A stretch of DNA of 64,000 nt from DASRDS01 sp035652495 (lineage in GTDB: Bacteria > Gemmatimonadota > Gemmatimonadetes > Gemmatimonadales > Gemmatimonadaceae), in the NCBI GenBank assembly GCA_035652495.1, contig DASRDS010000236.1:1-64000 (forward strand). The letters run 5' to 3'. Made by a program: the position numbers and the translations under genes. The notes under the pieces are model-generated. The model was not told the origin of the DNA. It saw nothing but the letters and a program-made list of their open reading frames with translations, and made no database searches. Shown here one piece after another: positions 52,417 through 61,754 of the stretch; position 1 is the first letter of the stretch, and each line of letters opens with the position of its first letter.

Positions 52417-54567
52417 ATGAACCCAACGCAGTTCCAACTGCTCGGTCTCATCGTTGGGCTGAGCGTGCTCGCGCTCGGCTTCGCCCTGTGGCTCTCACGG
52501 TGGGTACTCGCGCGCCAGCGCGGCAAGCCCGAGATGCAGAAGATCTCGGACGCCATCCAACAAGGCGCGGAAGCATTCCTCGCGCGGCAGTATCGCACGA
52601 TCACGCTGCTGGCGGTGCTGGTCGCGGTGCTGATCTTCATCGGGTACGGATTCCTCCGCACGCCGAACGCCTCCGATCCGACCAGCGATCCCAAGTCGCT
52701 GGCGCTCTACATCACGATCTCGTTCCTGCTCGGCGCGCTCGCGTCCGGGATCGCCGGCTACATGGGCATGTGGGTCTCGATCCGCGCCAACATTCGCGTC
52801 GCGGCGGCCGCGCTGTCATCGTTGAACGACGCGCTGCAGGTCGCGCTGCGCTCCGGCGCGGTCGCGGGCCTCTTCGTCGTCGCGCTGTCGTTGCTCGGCG
52901 TCGGCGGCCTCTTCTGGGTGCTGACCGCGCTCGGGGTACCGCCGAGCAAGATTCCGTTCTTGATCGTCGGCTTTGGCTTCGGCGCCTCCTTCGTCGCGCT
53001 GTTCGCGCAGCTTGGCGGCGGCATCTATACGAAGGCCGCCGACGTTGGCGCGGACCTCGTCGGCAAGGTCGAAGCGGGTATTCCTGAGGATGACCCGCGC
53101 AACCCCGCCGTGATCGCGGACCTCGTCGGTGACAACGTCGGCGACTGCGCCGGCCGTGGCGCCGATCTGTTCGAGTCGACGGCGGCGGAGAACATCGGCG
53201 CGATGATCCTTGGCGTGCTGCTGTTCCCGTACTTCGGAGTCTCCGGCATTCTCTTCCCCCTAGTCGTTGGCGCCATCGGATTAGTGGCGTCGATCATCGG
53301 GGTACTGTCGGTCCGCACGCGTGAAGACGGCGATCCTATGCACGCGCTCAACCGCGGTTTCTATTTGACCGCGATCCTGGCGTTGATCGGGTTCTTCTTC
53401 GCCAGCCGCACCCTGCTCAACTCGCCTCAGGCCCCGAACGCCTGGTGGCACTTCTTCCTGTGTGGCTGCGTTGGCTTGGGCACCGCGTTCGCCTTCCTGG
53501 TGATCACGCAGTACTACACCGAGTACGCCTACAAGCCCGTGAGAGAGATCGCTGAGGCCAGTCAGACGGGTCCGGCGACGAACATTATCTCGGGTCTCGC
53601 GGTCGGCATGCAGGCGACCGTGCTCCCCGTCATCACGATCGGCATCGCCATCGTCTTGAGTTACTTTCTCGGTCGCTCGAGTGGTCTCGTGAACGCCGCG
53701 GGTGAACAGATCGGCGGTCTGTACGGCACCGCCGCGGCGACGATGGGTATGCTCGGCGCGTGCGCCTATATCCTCGCGATGGACACGTTCGGCCCCATTA
53801 CGGACAACGCCGGCGGCATTATCGAGATGTCGCAGCAGCCCGAGTCGGTTCGCACCATTACCGACCGGCTCGATGCCGTTGGTAATACCACCAAGGCGCT
53901 GACCAAGGGGTACGCCATTGGTTCGGCTGCCCTCGCGGCGTTCTTGTTGTTCTCGGCGTACCTCGACGAAGTCTTCAATTACTCGCACCAGCGCATCCGA
54001 GTCGACATCTCACGTCCCGAACTCTTCGTCGCGGGGTTGCTCGGCGCGATGTTGGTCTTCTGGTTTACGTCGCTGGCGATCAAAGCCGTCGGGCGGGCGG
54101 CGTATTCCGTGATCAATGAAGTGAGACGGCAGTTCAAGGAACGTCCCGGCATCATGAAGGGTACGGAGCAGCCGGATTATGCTCGCTCCGTCGATATCGT
54201 CACCATCTCGGCGCTCCGCGAAATGATCGTTCCGGGGGCGCTCGTCGTCTTCTTTCCGATCGTCGTCGGGCTGGGGTTCAAGGCCGTCGGCGCGGGGGCC
54301 GAGGCCGTCGCGGCATTTTTGATGGTCGCCACGATCGCCGGTATTCTCATGGCGCTCTTCCTGAACACCGGCGGTGGCGCCTGGGATAACGCGAAGAAGT
54401 ACATCGAGACCGGCGTGTATGGCGGCAAGCGCTCGGATGCGCACAAGGCCGCCGTGGTCGGCGATACGGTCGGCGATCCGTTCAAGGATACCGCCGGTCC
54501 GTCGTTGCACGTGCTGATCAAGCTGCTCAGCACGATCACGCTCGTGCTGGCGCCGTTGTTTATCTAG
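52417..54567 (+). CDS. hppA: Membrane H+-translocating pyrophosphatase, K+-independent type
   Basis: A 716-residue 16-helix pump that hydrolyses pyrophosphate to move H+. The catalytic motif DVGADLVGKVE, the second motif GDNVGDCAGRGADLFES and the C-terminal KAAVVGDTVGDPFKDTAGPS are all present. The sequence GNTTKALTKG has Lys and Thr at the two positions that separate K+-independent enzymes (K/T) from K+-dependent ones (A/A or A/G). It conserves energy or lets the cell use PPi in low-energy states. Sits in a permease operon. Confidence 0.95.
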   Translation: MNPTQFQLLGLIVGLSVLALGFALWLSRWVLARQRGKPEMQKISDAIQQGAEAFLARQYRTITLLAVLVAVLIFIGYGFLRTPNASDPTSDPKSLALYITISFLLGALASGIAGYMGMWVSIRANIRVAAAALSSLNDALQVALRSGAVAGLFVVALSLLGVGGLFWVLTALGVPPSKIPFLIVGFGFGASFVALFAQLGGGIYTKAADVGADLVGKVEAGIPEDDPRNPAVIADLVGDNVGDCAGRGADLFESTAAENIGAMILGVLLFPYFGVSGILFPLVVGAIGLVASIIGVLSVRTREDGDPMHALNRGFYLTAILALIGFFFASRTLLNSPQAPNAWWHFFLCGCVGLGTAFAFLVITQYYTEYAYKPVREIAEASQTGPATNIISGLAVGMQATVLPVITIGIAIVLSYFLGRSSGLVNAAGEQIGGLYGTAAATMGMLGACAYILAMDTFGPITDNAGGIIEMSQQPESVRTITDRLDAVGNTTKALTKGYAIGSAALAAFLLFSAYLDEVFNYSHQRIRVDISRPELFVAGLLGAMLVFWFTSLAIKAVGRAAYSVINEVRRQFKERPGIMKGTEQPDYARSVDIVTISALREMIVPGALVVFFPIVVGLGFKAVGAGAEAVAAFLMVATIAGILMALFLNTGGGAWDNAKKYIETGVYGGKRSDAHKAAVVGDTVGDPFKDTAGPSLHVLIKLLSTITLVLAPLFI

Positions 54568-56049
54568 ATGGGCAGCGCCGTCTTCGCGCGAAAGCCGATC
54601 TCGGAGCTCATCGCCGAGACCGAGGGGCAGCTCAAGCGCTGCCTCGGCGCCCGCGATTTGATGCTGCTCTCGATCGGCGCCGTAGTCGGCGCCGGTATCT
54701 TCTCGTCGATCGGCAGCGCGACCGCCGGACAGATGGATGCCGCCGGACACGTGATCCGGACCGGCGCCGGTCCGGCGGTCGTGTTTTCGTTCGTTCTGTC
54801 GGCATTCGCCTGTGCCCTCGCCGGACTCTGCTATGCCGAGCTGGCCTCGATGATCCCACAGGCGGGGAGCGCGTACGCGTATTCGTACGCGACGCTCGGG
54901 GAGATCGTCGCCTGGATCATCGGTTGGGATCTCATCCTCGAGTACGCGGTCGGCAATGTCGCGGTCGCCATCTCGTGGTCGCAGTACTTCTCGGGCGTGC
55001 TCGAGGCGATCCATATCCATCTGCCCGACTGGCTGAACACGGGCTACCGCACCGCGCTCCTGTCCCCGGATCCCGCGGTGCACGGCCTGCTCGATACCGC
55101 GCCGCGGCTCTTCGGCATCCCCGTCGTCATCAATATTCCGGCATTCTTGATCGTCGGACTGATCACCTGGCTCCTCTGCATCGGTGTCAAGGAAAGCTCG
55201 CGCACCAATAACATCCTGGTGGCGATCAAGCTCGCGGTCCTCGCCCTGTTCGTGATCGCCGGCGCGATGCATATCCACCCAGAGAACTATCATCCGTTCG
55301 CGCCGAACGGATTCGCGGGGATCCACCACGGCGCCGCGATCATCTTCTTCGCGTATATCGGATTCGACGCGATTTCCACCGCGGCCGAAGAGACGAACAA
55401 TCCGCAGAAGAACATGCCGCGCGGCATTCTCGGTGGCCTCGCGCTGTGCACGTTGATTTACATCGTCATCGGCGTCGTGCTGACGGGGATGGTGCCGACG
55501 AAAGATCTGGGCGTGGCCGATCCGTTGGCCAAAGCACTGCAACTCGCCGGGCTGCATTCGGTCGCGTTCATTCTGGGCCTGGGCGCGATTTTCTCGATGT
55601 CGGCGGTGCTGCTCGTCTTCCAGTACGGCCAGCCCCGAATCTTTTTTTCCATGGCGCGCGATGGGCTGCTGCCGAGCTGGGCTTCGCGTGTCCACCCGAA
55701 ATACCGCACGCCGTGGGCGACCACCATCGCCTCGGGGGTATTCGTCGCCGTCTGGTCGCTGATTGGCGACGCGGGCGAGACATTCGACCTGACGAACATC
55801 GGCACGTTGTTCGCGTTCGTGCTCGTCTGCTTCGGCGTGCTGGTGCTCCGTCGCAAAGAGCCGGATCGGCCGCGGCCGTTCAAAGTCCCGTTCGTGTGGC
55901 CGGTGGCGCTCGGCGGCGCGGCGGCCTGTGTGTATCTCATGGCGGGGCTGCCAAACGAGGCGTGGATCCGGTTCGTCGTCTGGCTGGTGATCGGTCTCGC
56001 TCTCTACTTCCTGTACGGGATCCGGAAGTCGGCCCTTCGTAGAGGATAA
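54568..56049 (+). CDS. APC-family cationic amino acid permease
   Basis: A 493-residue APC transporter of the cationic-amino-acid type. IGAVVGAGIFSSIGS in the first helix, AELASMIPQAGSAYAYSYATLGE and FFAYIGFDAISTAAEETNNPQKNMPRGI are the family marks. It starts at the base after the hppA stop. Probably takes up basic or branched amino acids with H+. Substrate not certain. Confidence 0.9.
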   Translation: MGSAVFARKPISELIAETEGQLKRCLGARDLMLLSIGAVVGAGIFSSIGSATAGQMDAAGHVIRTGAGPAVVFSFVLSAFACALAGLCYAELASMIPQAGSAYAYSYATLGEIVAWIIGWDLILEYAVGNVAVAISWSQYFSGVLEAIHIHLPDWLNTGYRTALLSPDPAVHGLLDTAPRLFGIPVVINIPAFLIVGLITWLLCIGVKESSRTNNILVAIKLAVLALFVIAGAMHIHPENYHPFAPNGFAGIHHGAAIIFFAYIGFDAISTAAEETNNPQKNMPRGILGGLALCTLIYIVIGVVLTGMVPTKDLGVADPLAKALQLAGLHSVAFILGLGAIFSMSAVLLVFQYGQPRIFFSMARDGLLPSWASRVHPKYRTPWATTIASGVFVAVWSLIGDAGETFDLTNIGTLFAFVLVCFGVLVLRRKEPDRPRPFKVPFVWPVALGGAAACVYLMAGLPNEAWIRFVVWLVIGLALYFLYGIRKSALRRG

Positions 56050-56052
56050 GCT

Positions 56053-57300
56053 ATGCGCGTTGGGCTGACGCGAGCCATCCTCCTGGCGCTGATCGTCGGT
56101 ATCGCGATCGGCGCCTTTTTGCCCCAGGTCGGCATCGCGATCGAGCCGCTGGGCACGGTTTTTTTGAGGATGATCAAATCGCTGGTCGTCCCGCTGATCT
56201 TCGCGACGCTCGTCGTGGGGATCGCGGGACACGGCGATGACATCAAAGGGGTCGGCCGGATGGCGGTGCGGTCGATCGTCTACTTCGAAGTCGTGACCAC
56301 GCTGGCCCTGGTGGTGGGCCTCTTCGTGGTCGACGTGATGCGGCCCGGCGCCGGCATCAATCTCTCGGGTGTCTCGACGGAGCAGGGGGCGGAGCTCGCT
56401 GGCAAGATGACCACGGTCTCCGGGCTCATCGAGCATATCGTCCCGCAGAGCATTGTCGATGCCGCCGCGCACAACGAAGCGTTGCAGATCGTCTTCTGGG
56501 CGATTCTGTTCGCGGTGGCGTTGACGCGTGTCAAACCGGCGCCGCGGGCGACGATGCTCCATTTCTGCGAGAGTCTGGCCGAGGTGACGTTTCGGATGGT
56601 CGACCTGGTCATGCTGTTCGCGCCGATTGGCATCGGTGCGGCCATGGCGGCGACGATCGGCCATCACGGACTCGGCGTGCTCGGCAGCCTCGGGAAGCTC
56701 GTGCTCGCGATTTATATCGCGCTCGTGATATTCACGCTGCTCGTCTTGCTCCCGGTCGCGCTGTTCTGTCGCGTGCCGGTCGGCGCGTTCTTGAAGGCCG
56801 TTCGTGAGCCGGCGTTGATCGCGTTCTCGACGTCGACCAGCGAGGCCGCGTTTCCGATCTCCATGGAGAAGATGGAAGCGTTCGGCGTCCCTCGCCGTAT
56901 CGTCGCCTTCGTGCTCCCGACCGGGTATTCGTTCAACCTCGCGGGCAGCACCCTCTATCTGGCCGTGACCGCTCTCTTCGCCGCGCAGGCCGGCGGCATC
57001 GCCATGCCCGTGTCGCGGCAGCTCGTGATGATGTTGACGCTCATGTTGACCAGCAAAGGGGTCGCGGGCGTGTCGCGCGCCGGGCTCGTGATTCTGGCGG
57101 GCGCGCTGGCGGAGTTTGGCCTGCCGGTGCAGGCGGTCGCGCTCATCCTGGGCGTCGACGTGTTCATGGACATGGCGCGCACGACGGTCAACGTCGTCGG
57201 CAACTGTCTAGCGTGTGCCGTAGTCGCCCGCTGGGAGGGCCAGGAGCCGCAGAGCGTGCCGGACAGCGCCCCGAGCGGGGATCACGTCGCCAGCCTTTAG
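56053..57300 (+). CDS. Dicarboxylate/amino acid:cation symporter (DctA/GltP family)
   Basis: A 415-residue DAACS symporter. Helical hairpin 1 carries the serine-rich FSTSTSEAAFPISMEKMEAFGVP, later come GYSFNLAGSTLYLAV and MTSKGVAGVSRAGLVILAG (hairpin 2), and the metal/substrate Asp region GVDVFMDMARTTVNVVGN. It imports glutamate, aspartate or C4-dicarboxylates with H+ or Na+. The last 93 bases overlap the end of the convergent kinase gene at 57208. Confidence 0.93.
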   Translation: MRVGLTRAILLALIVGIAIGAFLPQVGIAIEPLGTVFLRMIKSLVVPLIFATLVVGIAGHGDDIKGVGRMAVRSIVYFEVVTTLALVVGLFVVDVMRPGAGINLSGVSTEQGAELAGKMTTVSGLIEHIVPQSIVDAAAHNEALQIVFWAILFAVALTRVKPAPRATMLHFCESLAEVTFRMVDLVMLFAPIGIGAAMAATIGHHGLGVLGSLGKLVLAIYIALVIFTLLVLLPVALFCRVPVGAFLKAVREPALIAFSTSTSEAAFPISMEKMEAFGVPRRIVAFVLPTGYSFNLAGSTLYLAVTALFAAQAGGIAMPVSRQLVMMLTLMLTSKGVAGVSRAGLVILAGALAEFGLPVQAVALILGVDVFMDMARTTVNVVGNCLACAVVARWEGQEPQSVPDSAPSGDHVASL

Positions 57301-58149
57301 CAGCGCGCCTGGCACCGCGGTCGTCAGCCGTCGTTCGAATCGCGTTCGGAACGATCCCCGAGCCAGCAAACCGCCGACGACCGCGACGGGCGTGGCCGCG
57401 CGCTCGTCGACGAAGAGGTGCCGGGACAGCGCGCGCACGTGCAGGACGAGCTCCTCGATCGCGAACGCCACGAGCGTCTCGGCCCGCGCGTCGCCGGCGT
57501 CGGCGCAATGAATCACCGCGGGTGCCAGCGCGGCCAGGTCGGCCGAGGTGGCGTGCGAGGCCCACGGGATGAGGGCCTCGACGGAATCGACGACGGCCGC
57601 GGTCAGAATCGCGCCGGTGAGGGCGGTCTCGCCCTCGCGCCCGTCCGCGGCGGCGCCGACGATGCCCAGCGCGCGCCGGGCGATCCAGACGCCGCCGCCC
57701 TCGTCGCCGAACACGGGTCCCCAGCCGCCGCATCGGGAGAGCACGCCGGTCGGGCCGCGCCCGAGGGCCATGGACCCGGTGCCGGCGATGAGCAGCACGC
57801 CCGGTCCCTCGCCGAACGCATCCTCGAGCGCGATCGTCGCATCGGCGTGCACGACGACTTCGTCGGCGACGTCGCGCGCGACCAGCGCTTGCCACAGCGC
57901 ATCGCGCTCGGCCTGTCGTCCCGAGCCCGCGACGCCAACGCAGGCGACGGCGGGCATCACGTCGACCTCCGCCTCGGCCAGTGCCTGACGGATGGCGGCC
58001 GCGATGATGTCGGCCGAGCGGTCGGCTTCGCCGGGGTGGATGGCGCTCGGGCCGGCGTCGAGGCTCGCGATCTCGGCGCCCTGGGCATCGGCGACCGACA
58101 CCCGCGTCTTCGAACCACCCCCGTCGACTCCGACGACGACCTGATTCAC
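57208..58149 (-). CDS. BadF/BadG-family N-acetylhexosamine kinase
   Basis: A 313-residue sugar kinase of the BadF/BadG/BcrA/BcrD family. The phosphate-1 loop is VGVDGGGSKTR, the adenosine part LIAGTGSMALGR, and GGWGPVFGDEGGG is the sugar-binding motif of GlcNAc/MurNAc kinases. It starts with GTG overlapping the stop of the symporter (GTGA), so they are coupled. It phosphorylates GlcNAc or MurNAc at the 1- or 6-position; the exact one is unknown. Its 3' end overlaps the opposite symporter gene by 93 bases. Confidence 0.85.
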   Translation of the reverse strand: MNQVVVGVDGGGSKTRVSVADAQGAEIASLDAGPSAIHPGEADRSADIIAAAIRQALAEAEVDVMPAVACVGVAGSGRQAERDALWQALVARDVADEVVVHADATIALEDAFGEGPGVLLIAGTGSMALGRGPTGVLSRCGGWGPVFGDEGGGVWIARRALGIVGAAADGREGETALTGAILTAAVVDSVEALIPWASHATSADLAALAPAVIHCADAGDARAETLVAFAIEELVLHVRALSRHLFVDERAATPVAVVGGLLARGSFRTRFERRLTTAVPGALLKAGDVIPARGAVRHALRLLALPAGDYGTR

Positions 58150-59588
58150 GTATGACTCCACGACGAAACGATACCGGTTGTGAGTGTGATCGTCGTGCCG
58201 ATCAACACGTACCAGGGCCACGCGATTTGTCGCGCCACTGGTGGATAGAATACGACGATGGCCATGGTGACAAGGCCCACGATCATTCCGATGATCGCGT
58301 CTCTTTGTACCGCTCGGTGCCAGATCATGGCGAGAAAGAACGCTCCGAGTAGGGCTCCGTACGTGAAGCTCGCGATACTCAGCGCGACGACGACGACAGG
58401 CGCTCCTTGGGCCGGGTACAGCAGTGCGCCGGCGGTGAGTACGACGCCCCATGCCAGCGTGAACACTCGCGCCATTTTGAGGACACTGGGATCGTCGGGC
58501 TTCTTTTTTGATATCGGTAAGTAGATATCATGGGTGGTCGACGCCGCGAGGGAATTGATTGCGCCCGAGTGTGTGCTCATCGTTGCCGCTAAAATGGCCG
58601 CGACCACAAGTCCAACTAAGCCCGGCGGCATGTGTTGCAGGATGAACGTGGGGAAGACATCATCGGCGCGCTGGAATACTCGGCCATGGTATATCGCGTA
58701 GAGGCCTGTGCCGATCACGAGAAATAGAGCGAATTGCAGAAAAACCACGAATCCACTGCCTATGAGCGCGCGTCGGGCATCCCGGAGTGAAGAGGCCGCG
58801 AGCAGGCGTTGTACGATCAGCTGATCGGCGCCATGCGACGCCATCGTGAGAAACGCGCCGCCGAACACACCGGCCCAGAGCGTATACGGCTGCGCGAGAT
58901 TCGTCGACAGATTGAACACGCGCAATTTGCCGAGTTGGGAAGCTTGGGAGAATATCGTCGACCAATTGCCGATCAGGATTACCGCGGCGATCCCAGCGAT
59001 GAGGTACACGCAGGTCTGGATGACGTCAGTCCAGATGACCGCGCGCATGCCACCTTGATACGTATAGAACACGGTCAACGCGCCAAGGATGAGAATCGCG
59101 ATCGGCATGACCAACGTTGGACGTAGCGAGGTCCCGAGGATCAACGAGATGGGGATCGCGGTGGCGAAGACTCGTACCGAGTCAGCGAGGCCACGCGTGA
59201 TCATGAAGACGATCGACGCGAAGCGTCGCGCGCCGAGCCCGAAGCGGCGCTCGAGGAGGGCGTAGGCGGTGACCAGCTCGCCCTGGAAGTAGCGCGGCAG
59301 CAGCGTGTACGCGACGACGGTGCGGCCCACGATATAGCCGAGCGCTAATTGGAGAAAGCTGAAATTCCCCAGGTAGGCGACGCTGGGGATCGAAATAAAT
59401 GTGATCGCGCTCGTCTCGGTGGCGACGACCGAGATGAGCACCGCCCACCACGGAATCGCGTGGCTGGCGACGAAGTAATCGCGAGAGTCTTTTTGTCGCC
59501 GGCCGAGCCAGAGTCCGACGGCCGTCGTGCCCGCCAGGTAGGCGAGCAGGACGGCCAGGTCGGCCGGAGTGAATACGGAGCCGGTTAT
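58146..59588 (-). CDS. Sodium:solute symporter (SSS), sugar type
   Basis: A ~480-residue SSS transporter with about 13 helices. The start of the frame encodes SVFTPADLAVLLAYLAG and GLWLGRRQKDSRDYFVASHAIPWWA, followed by VATETSAITFISIP, as in sugar/sialic-acid symporters. No ATG, GTG or TTG precedes helix 1; the earliest codon candidates are ATA at 59588 or a CTG, and the next normal codon is GTG at 59441, which removes helix 1. I report the frame from the ATA. It overlaps the ErpA stop (59585) and ends with GTGA in the kinase gene. Confidence 0.82.
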   Translation of the reverse strand: MTGSVFTPADLAVLLAYLAGTTAVGLWLGRRQKDSRDYFVASHAIPWWAVLISVVATETSAITFISIPSVAYLGNFSFLQLALGYIVGRTVVAYTLLPRYFQGELVTAYALLERRFGLGARRFASIVFMITRGLADSVRVFATAIPISLILGTSLRPTLVMPIAILILGALTVFYTYQGGMRAVIWTDVIQTCVYLIAGIAAVILIGNWSTIFSQASQLGKLRVFNLSTNLAQPYTLWAGVFGGAFLTMASHGADQLIVQRLLAASSLRDARRALIGSGFVVFLQFALFLVIGTGLYAIYHGRVFQRADDVFPTFILQHMPPGLVGLVVAAILAATMSTHSGAINSLAASTTHDIYLPISKKKPDDPSVLKMARVFTLAWGVVLTAGALLYPAQGAPVVVVALSIASFTYGALLGAFFLAMIWHRAVQRDAIIGMIVGLVTMAIVVFYPPVARQIAWPWYVLIGTTITLTTGIVSSWSHT

Positions 59589-59941
59589 GCGGAGAACGAG
59601 CTACCGCAGCCGCAGCCGCCGGTCGAGTTCGGATTCTTGAAGACGAACCCGGACCCCTGCATGGACGACGTGTAGTCGATCGTCACGTTCTGCAGATACT
59701 GCGCGGAAAACGGATCGACGAAGACCTTGAACCCATCGGCCTCGACGATGACGTCATCCTCGGCGCTCGCATCTTCGATCAGCAACCCATACCGGAACCC
59801 GCTGCACCCACCGGGCTGGACGCTGACGCGAAGGCCGCCGACGTTGGGCGAGACGCCCTCGGTTTCCATGAACTTCTTGACCTCGACACATGCCACCGGC
59901 GTAACGGTGAGCAGGACGTCAGGCTGTTGCGTTGTACTCAT
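59585..59941 (-). CDS. erpA: HesB/IscA/ErpA-type iron-sulfur carrier
   Basis: A 118-residue A-type carrier. The three conserved cysteines are in QPGGCSGFRYG (Cys 46) and the C-terminal GGCGCG (Cys 110 and 112). It carries Fe-S clusters to apoproteins. It sits between the two sodium:solute symporters in the same strand; its stop overlaps the next gene's start. Its presence there may be positional only, as ErpA is a housekeeping gene. Confidence 0.93.
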   Translation of the reverse strand: MSTTQQPDVLLTVTPVACVEVKKFMETEGVSPNVGGLRVSVQPGGCSGFRYGLLIEDASAEDDVIVEADGFKVFVDPFSAQYLQNVTIDYTSSMQGSGFVFKNPNSTGGCGCGSSFSA

Positions 59942-59944
59942 CCT

Positions 59945-61747
59945 TCACTCCTCCTCGGATCTCTTGAACCTAGCCGCGCCTTCGGCGCGGCTAGCTCGCG
60001 ATAGGGGGTGATCCGTCGGAACACCACCTATCGCAATATATTGGGTTCGGAACGACCGTCCAATCCAGGCAAAGGCCGCTATGGCCAGGGCCAGTAGCTC
60101 GAGGCCCACGGTCGTCTCCCCGAAAATGAGCTTCCCGATCCCAAACAGGCTGCAGTAGACGGCCACGAGCCCCGCCACCCAGTTCGACCAGGCCAGTCCC
60201 CACTCGGTGTCGTAGGGTCTGACCCGCTTAATAAAAGCGTCCAGGACCGGGGCCGGTTCCGGTGGCGTCAGGAAGGTCACGGTCAGCCAGATGACCGTCG
60301 TCGCTCCGACCGTCACGATCATGACCCAGGCGTCGGCGTTCGGGTCGCCCGGGGCGAATCGGGGCACAATGGTCCACATGGCGATGCTGGAGATGATCAA
60401 CGACCCGATCATGGCGCTGAGCTCGGACCACGCGTTAATCCGGGTCCAATACCATCTCAGAATGAGGACGAGACCCGTCCCGGCCCCGATGGCCAGCAGG
60501 TATTTCTGCACCCGCTCCAAGGAATCGAGCTGCGACGTGACCGCGATCGCGACCGCGAATAACGCGATCGTCGCGATCCGGGAAGCGGCGACGTAATGCC
60601 GATCACTGGCGTGAGGCTTCACAAATCGCTTGTAAAAGTCGTTCACCAGGTACGACGCACCCCAGTTGAGCTGCGTCCCGATCGTCGACATGTATGCCGC
60701 GGCGAAACCGGCCATCATGACCCCGCGCCATGGGGTCGGCAGCAAGTCGACGAAGGCGTGCACGTACCCGGATTCTTTATCGGCGAGGTTGGGATACAAG
60801 ATGACCGTTGCCAGGCCGGTGACGATCCACGGCCAGGGTCGCAGCGCGTAGTGCGCGACCTGAAAGAGCAGGGTCGCCAACACGCCGTCCTTCTCGGTCT
60901 TCGCCGCGAAGATGCGCTGCGCCACGTAGCCACCGCCCCCAGGCTCGGCGCCTGGATACCACGACGCCCACCACTGGACGGCGATGAACACCCCAATCGT
61001 CAGCAGGGGCATCCAGGCGTACGCGTGGAAGCCATGCTGGTCATGCGCGATCGGCATGACCGACAATGCTGCCGTCTCGCTCCCGAAGTGCGCGGCGACG
61101 CCGGCCTTGAGCTTTTCTATGCCGCCGACGGCGTGGACCGCATACACAGCCAGCACGATGACCGCGCCCATCTTGATGACGAACTGCACGAGGTCGGTCC
61201 AGAGCACCGCCCACAGGCCACCGGCGGCCGCATACAACACGGTCGCGACGAAGCAGATCGCGACCGCGGTGAGCCCGTTGATGCCCAGCGAGATCGTGAG
61301 AATCTTGATCATGGCGCGTGTGACCCAGCCCATGATCAGCACATTCATGAGGAGCCCGAGGTAGATCGCCCGGAACCCGCGGAGCACCGCGGCGGGCTTC
61401 CCCGAATACCGGATCTCGGCGAACTCGACGTCGGTCATGACGCCGGACCGCCGCCAGAGGCGCGCGAAGAAGAACACGGTCAGCATGCCGCTCATGACCA
61501 TGTTCCACCACAGCCAGTTGCCGGCGACGCCATGGTTGGCGACGAGGCCGGTCACCAGCAGGGGGGTATCGGCGGCGAAGGTCGTCGCGACCATCGACGT
61601 GCCGGCGAGCCACCACGGCACGTCCCGGCCGGAGAGGAAGAATTCGTTGAGACTCTCGCCGCCGCGCTTCGTGAAGACGAGGCCGACGATCGTGGAGAAC
61701 GCGAAGTACGCGGCGACGATGGCCCAGTCCAGAGCGCTTAGATTCAT
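59945..61747 (-). CDS. Sodium:solute symporter family protein (second copy)
   Basis: A 600-residue SSS transporter with about 14-15 helices. VGLVFTKRGGESLNEFFLSGRDVPWWLAG and MVATTFAADTPLLVTGL mark the N-terminal symporter core; AAGGLWAVLWTDLVQFVIKMG and FAAAYMSTIGTQLNWGASYLVND are the helix 5/8-like Na+ region. It resembles sugar/amino-sugar SSS proteins. It lies divergent from namZ by seven bases. Probably takes up the product of NamZ or another sugar. Confidence 0.88.
   Translation of the reverse strand: MNLSALDWAIVAAYFAFSTIVGLVFTKRGGESLNEFFLSGRDVPWWLAGTSMVATTFAADTPLLVTGLVANHGVAGNWLWWNMVMSGMLTVFFFARLWRRSGVMTDVEFAEIRYSGKPAAVLRGFRAIYLGLLMNVLIMGWVTRAMIKILTISLGINGLTAVAICFVATVLYAAAGGLWAVLWTDLVQFVIKMGAVIVLAVYAVHAVGGIEKLKAGVAAHFGSETAALSVMPIAHDQHGFHAYAWMPLLTIGVFIAVQWWASWYPGAEPGGGGYVAQRIFAAKTEKDGVLATLLFQVAHYALRPWPWIVTGLATVILYPNLADKESGYVHAFVDLLPTPWRGVMMAGFAAAYMSTIGTQLNWGASYLVNDFYKRFVKPHASDRHYVAASRIATIALFAVAIAVTSQLDSLERVQKYLLAIGAGTGLVLILRWYWTRINAWSELSAMIGSLIISSIAMWTIVPRFAPGDPNADAWVMIVTVGATTVIWLTVTFLTPPEPAPVLDAFIKRVRPYDTEWGLAWSNWVAGLVAVYCSLFGIGKLIFGETTVGLELLALAIAAFAWIGRSFRTQYIAIGGVPTDHPLSRASRAEGAARFKRSEEE
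59970..59994. repeat. Perfect 11-bp-arm palindrome near the end of a symporter gene
   Basis: CTAGCCGCGCC (59970-59980) and GGCGCGGCTAG (59984-59994) are perfect inverted repeats with a three-base loop. They lie inside the 3' coding end of the 59945-61747 symporter gene, encoding Ala/Arg-rich residues, just before ErpA. They could form an mRNA hairpin between the two genes. No T-run follows on the coding strand, so it is not a standard terminator. Confidence 0.7.
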
Positions 61748-61754
61748 CTACCGA

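Noticed and set aside
54010..56667. Very long minus-strand open frame (885 codons) antisense to the pyrophosphatase and permease genes
   Set aside because: It is a GC-rich shadow of strong coding genes: the sequence is Arg/His/Asp-rich, has no domain, and has no promoter or ribosome site.
60596..61741. Plus-strand frame of 381 codons opposite the second symporter
   Set aside because: Composition is Arg/Glu/His-rich with no domain; the minus strand encodes an obvious SSS transporter.
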